15,074 nucleotides of DNA from Ulvibacter sp047614245 (GTDB taxonomy: Bacteria; Bacteroidota; Bacteroidia; Flavobacteriales; Flavobacteriaceae). Under the pieces are notes generated by a model. That model was not told the DNA's origin and did no database searches. It saw nothing but the letters and a program-made list of their open reading frames with translations. Shown here in pieces: positions 7,884 to 15,074 of this stretch (the first letter of the stretch is position 1; each line of letters begins with the position of its first letter). The DNA is taken from the NCBI GenBank assembly GCA_047614245.1, contig JBLHIC010000059.1:1-15074 (forward strand), given 5' to 3'. Position numbers and translations under genes: made by a program.

Positions 7884-10634
7884 ATGGACAAGTATTCGTT
7901 TCTTAACGCGGTTCATCCTGCATACATAGCAGAACTTTACGATAAATATTTACAATATCCTGATAGTGTTGAGCCAAGTTGGCGAGCATTTTTTCAAGGT
8001 TTCGATTTTGGTATAGAAAGCGATTCACTTGAGGCATTAGGAATTGAAAAGGAATCTGGAACTACACCTCAGCTGGGGCAAAAGGAGTTTCAGGTGATTA
8101 ATTTAATTGACGGATATCGTACTCGAGGACACTTATTTACTAAAACAAATCCGGTGCGAGAACGTAGAAAATATCTACCATCGCTGGATATTGAGAACTT
8201 TGGGCTTTCGGAAAAGGATCTAAAAACAACTTTTAAGGCTGCAGAAATTCTAGGTATTGGTGAAACTACTTTGGAAGAAATTCTAAAACATTTGCAAAGT
8301 ATTTATACAGATTCCATTGGGATCGAATATATGTATATCCGGAACCCTGAGGAGATTAAGAGAATACAAGACAGGTTACATATTAATCAGAATCAGCCAA
8401 ATTTTTCCAGGGAACAAAAAATACATATTCTTGAAAAATTAAATGAAGCAGTCTCTTTCGAATCATTTTTACATACCAAGTATGTAGGTCAAAAGCGTTT
8501 TTCTTTAGAAGGAGGGGAAAGTTTGATTCCTGCCTTGGATGCGCTAATCGAAAATGCAGTGGAGAAAGGAGTCAAAGAGTTCGTAATGGGAATGGCTCAT
8601 CGTGGACGTTTGAGTACGCTGGTAAATATATTCGGAAAAAGTGCTAAAGATATTTTTAGTGAGTTTGATGGAAAGGATTATGAGGAAGACATTTTTGATG
8701 GAGATGTTAAGTATCATTTGGGCTGGACTTCAAAGAGAAAGAGTAAGGCCGGCAAGGAAATAAATTTAAATATCGCACCTAATCCATCTCATCTAGAGAC
8801 AGTAGGGGCTGTTGTTCAGGGTATTGCTCGAGCAAAGATCGATAATCATTATAAAGACGATCAAATGGCTGTCCTGCCAATAATTGTTCACGGAGACGCT
8901 GCTATTGCAGGACAAGGTTTGGTGTATGAAATTGTACAGATGGCACAGCTGGATGGTTATAAGACAGGGGGGACCATTCACATAGTTGTAAATAATCAAA
9001 TAGGATTTACCACCAATTATTTAGACGCACGGTCTTCAACATATTGTACGGATGTTGGAAAAGTAACACTTTCACCAGTACTCCACGTAAATGCAGACGA
9101 TGCCGAGGCAGTGGTCCATGCTATATTATTTGCGCTAGATTTTAGAATGGAGTTTGGTCGCGATGTCTTTATCGATTTACTGGGTTATAGAAAATATGGT
9201 CATAATGAGGGAGATGAGCCTAGATTCACACAACCCAATTTGTATAAAGTAATTGCCAAACATCCAAATGCGCGAACTATTTATGCAAATAAACTGATCG
9301 AGGAGGGTGTGATTGACGAAAAATTTACTGCGAGATTAGAACAAGATTACAAAGATCACTTAGAAGAGGATCTAGAAGATTCAAGAAAAGAAGATATAAC
9401 TGTTGTAACACCTTTTATGCATGAAGACTGGAAGGGATTCACATATGCTACGGAGGACAAAATGATGGAAGAGGTTGATACTACTTTTGACCTAAAGGAG
9501 CTGACCAAGATTGCTGAGGTGATTACCAAGTTGCCAGAGGATAGAAAATTTTTGAGAAAAATTTCTAAACTAATTGATGCTCGTAGTGATATGTTTTTTA
9601 AAGACAATAAGCTGGATTGGGCGATGGGAGAATTGTTAGCTTATGGAACTTTATTGAAGGAGGGGTATAACGTAAGAATGAGTGGACAGGATGTCGAAAG
9701 AGGAACATTTTCACATCGACACGCAGTTGTTAAAGTAGAAGATAGTGAAGAGCAGATAGTTTTACTCAATGAGTTGAACGGAGAACAAGGAGAATTTTAT
9801 ATTTATAATTCGTTGCTTTCTGAATATGGGGTAGTTGGTTTTGATTATGGATATGCAATGGCTAGTCCTGAAACGCTTACAATTTGGGAGGCTCAATTTG
9901 GGGATTTCAATAATGGCGCCCAAATTATGATAGACCAATATATTTCGGCAGCTGAAGATAAATGGAAACTACAAAATGGTCTAGTAATGCTATTGCCTCA
10001 TGGATATGAAGGACAAGGGGCTGAGCATTCTTCGGCAAGAATGGAGCGGTTCCTGCAATTATGCGCAAGCGATAATATGTTTGTAGCAGACTGTACAACT
10101 CCTGCAAATATGTACCATTTGCTTCGTCGTCAGTTAAAAATAAAATATAGGAAACCTTTAATTGTTTTTACCCCGAAGAGTTTATTACGTCATCCAAAAG
10201 TTGTGTCGACCAAAGAGGAATTTGCAAATGGCAGTTTTCAAATGGTAATAGATGATACACAGGCGGAAGTGTCTAAGGTTAAGACGTTGGTTTTTGTGAC
10301 TGGTAAATTTTATTATGAGTTATTGGACACGAAAGAGAGTCAAAAAAGAGATGATGTTGCAATAGTGCGAATCGAGCAATTATTTCCATTACCATCTAAG
10401 CAAATGAAATCAATTATTGAAAAATATAAGAATGCCGATGATATTGTTTGGGCTCAGGAAGAACCTAAGAATATGGGAGCTTATTCACATATGTTGATGC
10501 ACTTTGAAGAAGCGTCAAGGTTTAGAGTTTGTAGTAGAAACATGTATGCCGCACCAGCCTCTGGAAGTAGTGTAAGATCTAAACTACGGCAAACTAATAT
10601 TATAAAAAGTGTTTTTAATAAAAATGAATTCTAG
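7884..10634 (+). CDS. sucA: 2-oxoglutarate dehydrogenase E1 component
   Basis: Thiamine-diphosphate-dependent E1 (916 aa) of the 2-oxoglutarate dehydrogenase complex. It decarboxylates 2-oxoglutarate and passes the succinyl group to the lipoyl arm of E2 in the TCA cycle. The N-terminal segment NAVHPAYIAELYDKYLQYP (8-26) is the short E1o helix thought to contact the complex core. The dehydrogenase domain shows GMAHRGRL (236-243), the ThDP/Mg site GDAAIAGQG (337-345), NNQIGFTTN (370-378) and GYRKYGHNEGDEP (434-446). The transketolase-like C-terminal part carries HGYEGQGAEHSSAR (706-719). Length is normal and the frame is intact. sucB follows after 74 bases with no terminator between, so the two are probably co-transcribed. 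The ATG at 7884 fits the family N-terminus. Confidence 0.98.
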   Translation: MDKYSFLNAVHPAYIAELYDKYLQYPDSVEPSWRAFFQGFDFGIESDSLEALGIEKESGTTPQLGQKEFQVINLIDGYRTRGHLFTKTNPVRERRKYLPSLDIENFGLSEKDLKTTFKAAEILGIGETTLEEILKHLQSIYTDSIGIEYMYIRNPEEIKRIQDRLHINQNQPNFSREQKIHILEKLNEAVSFESFLHTKYVGQKRFSLEGGESLIPALDALIENAVEKGVKEFVMGMAHRGRLSTLVNIFGKSAKDIFSEFDGKDYEEDIFDGDVKYHLGWTSKRKSKAGKEINLNIAPNPSHLETVGAVVQGIARAKIDNHYKDDQMAVLPIIVHGDAAIAGQGLVYEIVQMAQLDGYKTGGTIHIVVNNQIGFTTNYLDARSSTYCTDVGKVTLSPVLHVNADDAEAVVHAILFALDFRMEFGRDVFIDLLGYRKYGHNEGDEPRFTQPNLYKVIAKHPNARTIYANKLIEEGVIDEKFTARLEQDYKDHLEEDLEDSRKEDITVVTPFMHEDWKGFTYATEDKMMEEVDTTFDLKELTKIAEVITKLPEDRKFLRKISKLIDARSDMFFKDNKLDWAMGELLAYGTLLKEGYNVRMSGQDVERGTFSHRHAVVKVEDSEEQIVLLNELNGEQGEFYIYNSLLSEYGVVGFDYGYAMASPETLTIWEAQFGDFNNGAQIMIDQYISAAEDKWKLQNGLVMLLPHGYEGQGAEHSSARMERFLQLCASDNMFVADCTTPANMYHLLRRQLKIKYRKPLIVFTPKSLLRHPKVVSTKEEFANGSFQMVIDDTQAEVSKVKTLVFVTGKFYYELLDTKESQKRDDVAIVRIEQLFPLPSKQMKSIIEKYKNADDIVWAQEEPKNMGAYSHMLMHFEEASRFRVCSRNMYAAPASGSSVRSKLRQTNIIKSVFNKNEF

Positions 10635-10708
10635 GCAAAATTGTTTATAAAATGAAAGAATAGTATTCATCAGGAATTGATTAAAGTAAGATAACTAATT
10701 AAAATAGT

Positions 10709-11917
10709 ATGGCATTAGAAATGAAAGTTCCCTCACCGGGAGAGTCTATCACCGAAGTGGAAATAGCAGCGTGGTTGGTTGAAGATGGTGATTATGTTGA
10801 AAAAGATCAGGCTATCGCAGAAATAGATAGCGATAAAGCTACACTTGAGTTACCTGCTGAAGCAAGTGGAATCATTACCCTGAAAGCTGAAGAAGGGGAC
10901 GCTGTAGCTGTAGGAGAAGTAGTTTGTTTAATTGATACTGATGCTCCAAAACCTGATGGACTAGATGCAACAAAAAAGGAAGTTTCAGAAAACAAGAAGA
11001 AGGAAGTAGTGGCTGCAGCTCCAATAAAAAAGGAGAATTATGCTACAGGAAGTCCTTCACCAGCAGCAAAAAAGATACTTTCGGAAAGAGATATTGATGC
11101 TTCAGCTGTTAAGGGGTCGGGTAGAGATGGTCGAATTACTAAATCTGACGCTGAGAATGCCACTCCTTCAATGGGAACCCCAGGAGCGGGTGCTCGTGGA
11201 ACGGAACGTAAAAAGCTCTCGATGTTGCGACGTAAAGTCGCTGAGCGCTTAGTTTCAGCAAAAAATGAAACAGCGATGCTAACTACTTTTAATGAAGTAG
11301 ATATGACGGCCATTTTTGAGTTAAGAAGTCAGTTTAAAGAACAGTTTAAAGAGAAACACGGAGTTGGCTTAGGTTTTATGTCTTTCTTTACACTAGCAAT
11401 AGTACGAGCACTAGAGTTATTTCCAGATGTCAATTCTATGATAGATGGAGATTTTCAAATCAAGCATGATTTTATTGATATATCGATTGCCGTTTCGGGA
11501 CCGAAAGGGCTTATGGTCCCAATAATTAGAAATGCTGAGAATTTGACATTTAGAGGAGTAGAATCTGAAGTAAAGCGATTAGCAATTCGTGCGAGGGATG
11601 GTCAAATTACTGTTGATGAAATGACAGGGGGAACATTTACCATATCCAATGGTGGTGTGTTTGGAAGTATGTTATCAACTCCTATCATCAATCCTCCGCA
11701 ATCGGGCATTTTGGGAATGCATAATATTGTTGAAAGACCAATAGTAAAAGGAGGAGCAATTGTAATTGCACCAATAATGTTTGTGGCCTTGTCTTATGAT
11801 CATAGAATCATCGATGGAAGAGAGTCTGTTGGATTTTTAGTCGCAGTAAAGGAGGCATTAGAGAATCCTACTGAGCTTTTAATGAATAGTGACATCAAAA
11901 GTGCTTTGGAGTTGTAA
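10709..11917 (+). CDS. sucB: 2-oxoglutarate dehydrogenase E2, dihydrolipoyl succinyltransferase
   Basis: Core subunit (402 aa) that transfers the succinyl group from lipoate to coenzyme A. There is one lipoyl domain (about 2-77) with the lipoylated Lys43 in EIDSDKATLELPA, a flexible Lys/Ala-rich linker (about 85-112), and a peripheral-subunit-binding domain (about 115-150, SPAAKKILSERDID then GSGRDGRITKSD). The catalytic domain (about 168-402) has the active-site signature DHRIIDG, with His365 and Asp369. The pairing with sucA, the single lipoyl domain and the acidic DSDKATLE context support E2o over pyruvate dehydrogenase E2. The gene is followed at once by an intrinsic terminator. No lipoamide dehydrogenase gene is next to it, so E3 must be encoded elsewhere and may be shared with other complexes. 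Confidence 0.98.
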   Translation: MALEMKVPSPGESITEVEIAAWLVEDGDYVEKDQAIAEIDSDKATLELPAEASGIITLKAEEGDAVAVGEVVCLIDTDAPKPDGLDATKKEVSENKKKEVVAAAPIKKENYATGSPSPAAKKILSERDIDASAVKGSGRDGRITKSDAENATPSMGTPGAGARGTERKKLSMLRRKVAERLVSAKNETAMLTTFNEVDMTAIFELRSQFKEQFKEKHGVGLGFMSFFTLAIVRALELFPDVNSMIDGDFQIKHDFIDISIAVSGPKGLMVPIIRNAENLTFRGVESEVKRLAIRARDGQITVDEMTGGTFTISNGGVFGSMLSTPIINPPQSGILGMHNIVERPIVKGGAIVIAPIMFVALSYDHRIIDGRESVGFLVAVKEALENPTELLMNSDIKSALEL

Positions 11918-11941
11918 AAGTTAAGTTTTTGACAAGAGATC

Positions 11942-11981
11942 AAAACCACTCCAACATTTGTTCGAGTGGTTTTTTAATTTT
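11942..11981 (+). terminator. Intrinsic terminator after sucAB
   Basis: AAAACCACTC (11942-11951) pairs perfectly with GAGTGGTTTT (11964-11973). Inside, AAC and GTT can add three more pairs across one mismatch, leaving an ATTT loop. The stem runs into TTTTTT and then AATTTT. It begins 24 bases after the sucB stop and separates sucAB from pyrH. Confidence 0.9.
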
Positions 11982-12015
11982 CAATCTATCATCCAACAAT
12001 TTTCTTTATTTTTAC

Positions 12016-12030
12016 GTTGTAAAATACAAC
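12016..12030 (+). promoter_or_regulatory. Small hairpin abutting the pyrH start codon
   Basis: GTTGTA (12016-12021) and TACAAC (12025-12030) are perfect 6-base inverted arms around an AAA loop, ending one base before the pyrH ATG. In RNA this would be a marginal stem in the translation initiation region; in DNA it could be a protein site. A weak -7-like box, TATTTTTA (12007-12014), lies just upstream. A role is not shown. Confidence 0.35.
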
Positions 12031-12031
12031 T

Positions 12032-12739
12032 ATGCATTATAAAAGAATACTTTTAAAATTATCTGGGGAAGCTCTCATGGGCAGCCGGCAATATGGCATT
12101 GATCCTGAAAGACTTAGGGAGTATGCCCAAGATATAAAAGAAATTAGAGCCAAAGGAGTTGAAATTGCTATTGTAATAGGAGGCGGAAATATTTTTAGAG
12201 GTGTTGCAGGAGCCAGTAAAGGAATGGATAGGGTGCAGGCGGATAATATGGGCATGTTGGCTACTGTAATTAATGGCCTTGCCTTACAAAGTGCTTTAGA
12301 AAACGAGGGAGTAAAAACGCGTTTACAAAGTGCCATAAATATTAATGAAGTAGCCGAACCTTTTATTCGACGTAAAGCAATAAGTCATTTGGAAAAAGGA
12401 CGTGTTGTAATATTTGGCGGAGGCACTGGAAATCCATATTTCACTACCGACTCTGCCGCCGTTCTAAGAGCGATAGAGATTGGGGCAGATGTAATTCTGA
12501 AAGGAACTCGTGTAGACGGGATTTATTCAAGTGACCCTGAAAAGGATACAACAGCAACGAAGTTTGATTTTATCAGTTTTGAAGATGTATTGAAGAAAGG
12601 TTTAAAGGTAATGGATACGACTGCTTTTACTTTAAGTCAGGAAAATGAATTACCTATTATTGTTTTTGACATGAATACAAAAGGGAATTTGTTAAAAGTA
12701 GTTTCTGGAGAAAATATTGGAACAAAGGTTAACTTATAA
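12032..12739 (+). CDS. pyrH: Uridylate (UMP) kinase
   Basis: Bacterial UMP kinase of the amino acid kinase fold (235 aa). It phosphorylates UMP to UDP with ATP, an essential step of pyrimidine nucleotide supply, and is usually a GTP-activated, UTP-inhibited hexamer. Motifs in order: KLSGEAL (9-15, phosphate binding), GGGNIFRG (50-57), DNMGMLATVINGLAL (71-85), GGGTGNPYFTTDSAA (129-143, UMP site) and KGTRVDGIYSSDP (157-169, ATP site). Length is normal. It begins a new transcription unit after the sucB terminator and pairs with frr 42 bases downstream, a widespread bacterial arrangement. The elongation factor Ts and ribosomal S2 genes that often precede this pair are not here. Confidence 0.98.
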   Translation: MHYKRILLKLSGEALMGSRQYGIDPERLREYAQDIKEIRAKGVEIAIVIGGGNIFRGVAGASKGMDRVQADNMGMLATVINGLALQSALENEGVKTRLQSAININEVAEPFIRRKAISHLEKGRVVIFGGGTGNPYFTTDSAAVLRAIEIGADVILKGTRVDGIYSSDPEKDTTATKFDFISFEDVLKKGLKVMDTTAFTLSQENELPIIVFDMNTKGNLLKVVSGENIGTKVNL

Positions 12740-12748
12740 AGGTGGTTT

Positions 12749-12756
12749 TATTTTTG
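12749..12756 (+). promoter_or_regulatory. Possible -7 box between pyrH and frr
   Basis: TATTTTTG matches TAnnTTTG and lies 25 bases before the frr ATG, so frr might have its own start in addition to read-through from pyrH. No -33 TTG is present at 17-23 bases, and T-rich spacers yield such matches by chance. Confidence 0.3.
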
Positions 12757-12781
12757 AAAAACCGACAATAAAAAGAATAAA

Positions 12782-13336
12782 ATGGAAGAAGAAATTAAAT
12801 TCATTTTAGATAGCACAAAGGAGGCAATGGATAATGCACTAGTGCATCTAAAGAAAAAGTTCGTTAACATTCGCGCTGGAAAAGCGTCTCCTGCAATGGT
12901 AGCAGGTGTTATGGTAGATTATTATGGCAATCCGACCCCTTTGGGTCAGGTGGCTAATGTTAATACTCCGGATGGTATGACAATTACAATCCAACCATGG
13001 GAAAAGAACTTGATTCCTGAAATTGAAAAGGGAATTCACCATGCAAACATTGGTTTTAACCCAATGAACAATGGTGAGAGTATAATAATTAATGTTCCAC
13101 CATTAACTGAAGAACGGAGGTTGGACTTGGCAAAACAAGCTAAACATGAAGCTGAAGAATCAAAAATCGGTGTACGAAATGACAGGAAAATTGCAAACAA
13201 TGACATCAAGGAATTAGATATTTCTGAAGATCTGAAAAAGAATTTAGAAATTGACATTCAAAAGATGACGGATGTGCATATTAGTAAAATCGATGAACTT
13301 ATGGCAACGAAGGAAAAAGAAATTATGACTGTTTAG
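12782..13336 (+). CDS. frr: Ribosome recycling factor
   Basis: Cytosolic translation factor (184 aa) that splits post-termination ribosomes together with EF-G. The two-domain pattern is complete: the first part of the helical bundle with VNIRAGKASPAMV (28-40), the beta/alpha domain (about 32-105) with VDYYGNPTPLGQVANV (45-60) and IQPWEK (70-75), then the long helices with PPLTEERRLDL (106-116) and VRNDRK (131-136). Arg132 corresponds to the functionally important arginine of the E. coli protein. Length is typical. It follows pyrH by 42 bases and is closed by a terminator. Confidence 0.98.
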   Translation: MEEEIKFILDSTKEAMDNALVHLKKKFVNIRAGKASPAMVAGVMVDYYGNPTPLGQVANVNTPDGMTITIQPWEKNLIPEIEKGIHHANIGFNPMNNGESIIINVPPLTEERRLDLAKQAKHEAEESKIGVRNDRKIANNDIKELDISEDLKKNLEIDIQKMTDVHISKIDELMATKEKEIMTV

Positions 13337-13355
13337 TAAGTGAATTTCTTAATAT

Positions 13356-13396
13356 AATAACAAAGCGGCATAAATGGCCGCTTTGTTGTTAATTTT
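13356..13396 (+). terminator. Intrinsic terminator after frr
   Basis: AACAAAGCGGC (13359-13369) pairs perfectly with GCCGCTTTGTT (13377-13387) around the 7-base loop ATAAATG, and the stem can extend by a G-U and two A-T pairs. It is GC-rich at the top and followed by GTTAATTTT. It begins about 20 bases after the frr stop and isolates pyrH-frr from the transporter gene. Confidence 0.88.
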
Positions 13397-13479
13397 GTAG
13401 AATGATCTAAATCTTACACAAAAAGATTCGTGCCACAGTTGGAATTCATACCTTTAAAGCTTTTTAACTTTTATTTATT

Positions 13480-15074
13480 TTGAATAAACTATTCAGTATT
13501 GGTTTTTGGGGCGCCATCGCTCGTTTCATATTGAGAAACCGAGCATTTATTCTTATTGTAATAGCTGGAATAACAGTGCTTCTGGGAATGCAATGGAAGC
13601 ATATGAGGTTCACTTATACTGAAGCTAATTTATTGCCCGATGATCATGAAATTAATATTGAATACAAGGAATTTTTAGATCAATTTGGCGAAGAGGGTAA
13701 CCTCATTGTTTTAGGAGTAAAAGACTCTACATTATTTACACCTGAAAATTTTTCCGCTTGGAACCAGCTTTCTAGGGATTTCCGAAAGGCCGAAGAGGTA
13801 GAATTAACACTCGCGATTGGCGACCTTCAAAAATTAGAAAAAAGAAAAGATATCGAAGGTTTTCACATGGTCCCATTTATTAAGGATTCTGTTTTTACCC
13901 AGGAGAAACTAGAAAATTATAAATACGAGCTTTTTACAAAATTACCTTTTTATAACGGATTGGTTTATAGCCCAGATAAAAAATCCATACGCACGGCGAT
14001 TTATCTTAATAAGGATATTGTTAATAGTGCCGCGCGTAAAGATTTTATTGTTGAAGAATTAATTCCACGGATTAAAAAGTTTGAACAAGATACAGGGGTA
14101 AAAGTGCATACCTCCGGAATGCCCTATATTAGAACGCTTAACTCTCAGAATATTATAGATGAAATAGGCATGTTTATTGGTGCGGCATTGCTCGTTACCT
14201 CATTAATATTTTTCTTCTTTTTTAGATCTTTTCGTGCAACAATAATTTCGATGATAACGGTGATAATTGGCGTCATGTGGGCATTTGGAATATTAGGATT
14301 GTTACATTATGAGATAACGGTACTTACGGCCTTAATTCCGCCTCTTATTATAGTTATTGGAATTCCAAATTGTATTTTCTTGATTAATAAATATCAACAA
14401 GAAATTAAGGAACACGGGAATCAGGCAAAATCCTTACAACGCGTTATTTCTAAAGTTGGAAATGCAACTTTGATGACCAATGTGACTACCGCTTCGGGTT
14501 TTGCAACATTTATTCTTACAAATAGTCAGCTACTAAAAGAATTTGGTATTGTAGCTTCAATAAATATTATAGCAATCTTTATGCTGAGCTTATTTATAAT
14601 ACCAATTATGTATAGCTACATGGCGGTACCTAAAGATAAGCACTTGAAACATCTCAATAAAAGATGGATTAATGCCTTTGTAGATTGGACGGTAAAAACG
14701 GTAAGGGAGCATAGTATATCGATCTATATATGTGCTATTCTTTTACTTTGTTTAAGTATTATTGGCATTTATAATATAAAGATTTCAGGCAGTATTATTG
14801 AAGATATGCCGAAACAAACGGAGTTTTATAAGGATATTAAATTCTTTGAAAAGGAATTTGAAGGTATTATGCCATTAGAAATACTTGTTGATACAAAGCG
14901 CGAGAAGGGTGTTATGAAACTTGCTACGCTTAAGCGAATTGACAAATTGCAAGAATATATTGAAGAGATTCCAGAGTTCTCAAAACCACTCTCTGTTGTC
15001 GAATTAGTTAAATATTCGAAACAGGCTTATTATAATAACAATCCGGAGTATTATCAGCTGCCCAATAGTCAGGA
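13480..15074 (+). CDS. MMPL/Patched-like RND-superfamily transporter, 3' end missing
   Basis: Predicted inner membrane exporter of the MMPL/HpnN-like branch of the RND superfamily, which usually moves lipids or other hydrophobic molecules; substrate unknown. The frame is open for 531 codons to the window edge. TM1 is at about 22-38, a periplasmic porter domain at 40-226, TM2-6 at about 229-372, TM7 at about 413-431, and the second porter domain has begun. The TM4 segment reads IGIPNCIFLINKYQQE, with Pro296-Asn297 where relatives usually have an Asp. The start is TTG at 13480: a stop lies in frame at 13465, and the next ATG (13588) would remove most of TM1. No matching promoter with both boxes is visible in 13397-13479. 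Family assignment is solid; start and role are less so. Confidence 0.88.
   Translation, partial: MNKLFSIGFWGAIARFILRNRAFILIVIAGITVLLGMQWKHMRFTYTEANLLPDDHEINIEYKEFLDQFGEEGNLIVLGVKDSTLFTPENFSAWNQLSRDFRKAEEVELTLAIGDLQKLEKRKDIEGFHMVPFIKDSVFTQEKLENYKYELFTKLPFYNGLVYSPDKKSIRTAIYLNKDIVNSAARKDFIVEELIPRIKKFEQDTGVKVHTSGMPYIRTLNSQNIIDEIGMFIGAALLVTSLIFFFFFRSFRATIISMITVIIGVMWAFGILGLLHYEITVLTALIPPLIIVIGIPNCIFLINKYQQEIKEHGNQAKSLQRVISKVGNATLMTNVTTASGFATFILTNSQLLKEFGIVASINIIAIFMLSLFIIPIMYSYMAVPKDKHLKHLNKRWINAFVDWTVKTVREHSISIYICAILLLCLSIIGIYNIKISGSIIEDMPKQTEFYKDIKFFEKEFEGIMPLEILVDTKREKGVMKLATLKRIDKLQEYIEEIPEFSKPLSVVELVKYSKQAYYNNNPEYYQLPNSQ

Noticed and set aside
7773..7916. 48-codon upstream extension of the barrel protein to an ATG at 7916
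   Set aside because: It would bury the signal peptide inside the protein and overlap the sucA start on the opposite strand.
11038..11313. Open frame of 91 codons on the minus strand inside sucB
   Set aside because: It is a shadow of the sucB codon pattern with no signal, motif or spacing to support a gene.
13390..13397. TAATTTTG as a -7 box for the MMPL-like transporter gene
   Set aside because: It overlaps the tail of the frr terminator, lies over 80 bases from the start codon and has no -33 TTG at a suitable distance.
1..15074. CRISPR array, mobile element, prophage or toxin-antitoxin module
   Set aside because: I saw no regularly spaced repeats, transposase or integrase motifs, or small paired genes; the intergenic spaces are short and all large frames are explained.

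Overview
The window looks like ordinary chromosome from an AT-rich member of the Bacteroidota, most likely family Flavobacteriaceae. The reasons are near-absent Shine-Dalgarno sequences, -7 boxes of the Bacteroidota form TAnnTTTG, a lipoprotein-type efflux adaptor, and protein sequences with a strong flavobacterial flavour (sucA, sucB, pyrH, frr, the efflux genes and a small barrel protein next to sucA). I see no tRNA, rRNA, insertion sequence, phage gene or CRISPR array. Both ends of the window cut through genes.

Left block (1-6058, minus strand): a four-gene efflux operon reading right to left: a TetR-family repressor, a TolC-type outer membrane channel, a lipoprotein periplasmic adaptor, and an AcrB-type RND pump whose C-terminal part lies beyond base 1. 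Gaps between genes are only 4, 26 and 12 bases. Just upstream of the repressor is a perfect 10+10 inverted repeat that brackets the -33 element of a textbook Bacteroidota promoter (TTG, 19 bases, TATATTTG). This predicts a self-repressed, inducible tripartite pump.

Middle block (6189-11981): a short-chain-type polyprenyl diphosphate synthase reads rightward, divergent from the pump operon. A small predicted outer membrane beta-barrel reads leftward, convergent with the synthase and divergent from sucA. Then come sucA and sucB, encoding the E1 and E2 components of the 2-oxoglutarate dehydrogenase complex, closed by a clear intrinsic terminator. The E3 subunit (lipoamide dehydrogenase) is not in the window.

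Right block (12016-15074): pyrH (UMP kinase) and frr (ribosome recycling factor) form a pair closed by a second intrinsic terminator. A second RND-superfamily protein of the MMPL/Patched-like type follows, starting with TTG and running off the end of the window. Its fourth membrane helix lacks the usual proton-relay aspartate.

Nothing here looks like a wholly new system. The points most worth checking are the operator/promoter architecture of the pump operon, the acid-less MMPL-like transporter, the extra hydrophobic segments in the AcrB-like pump, and the barrel protein whose relatives may carry a misleading enzyme name.
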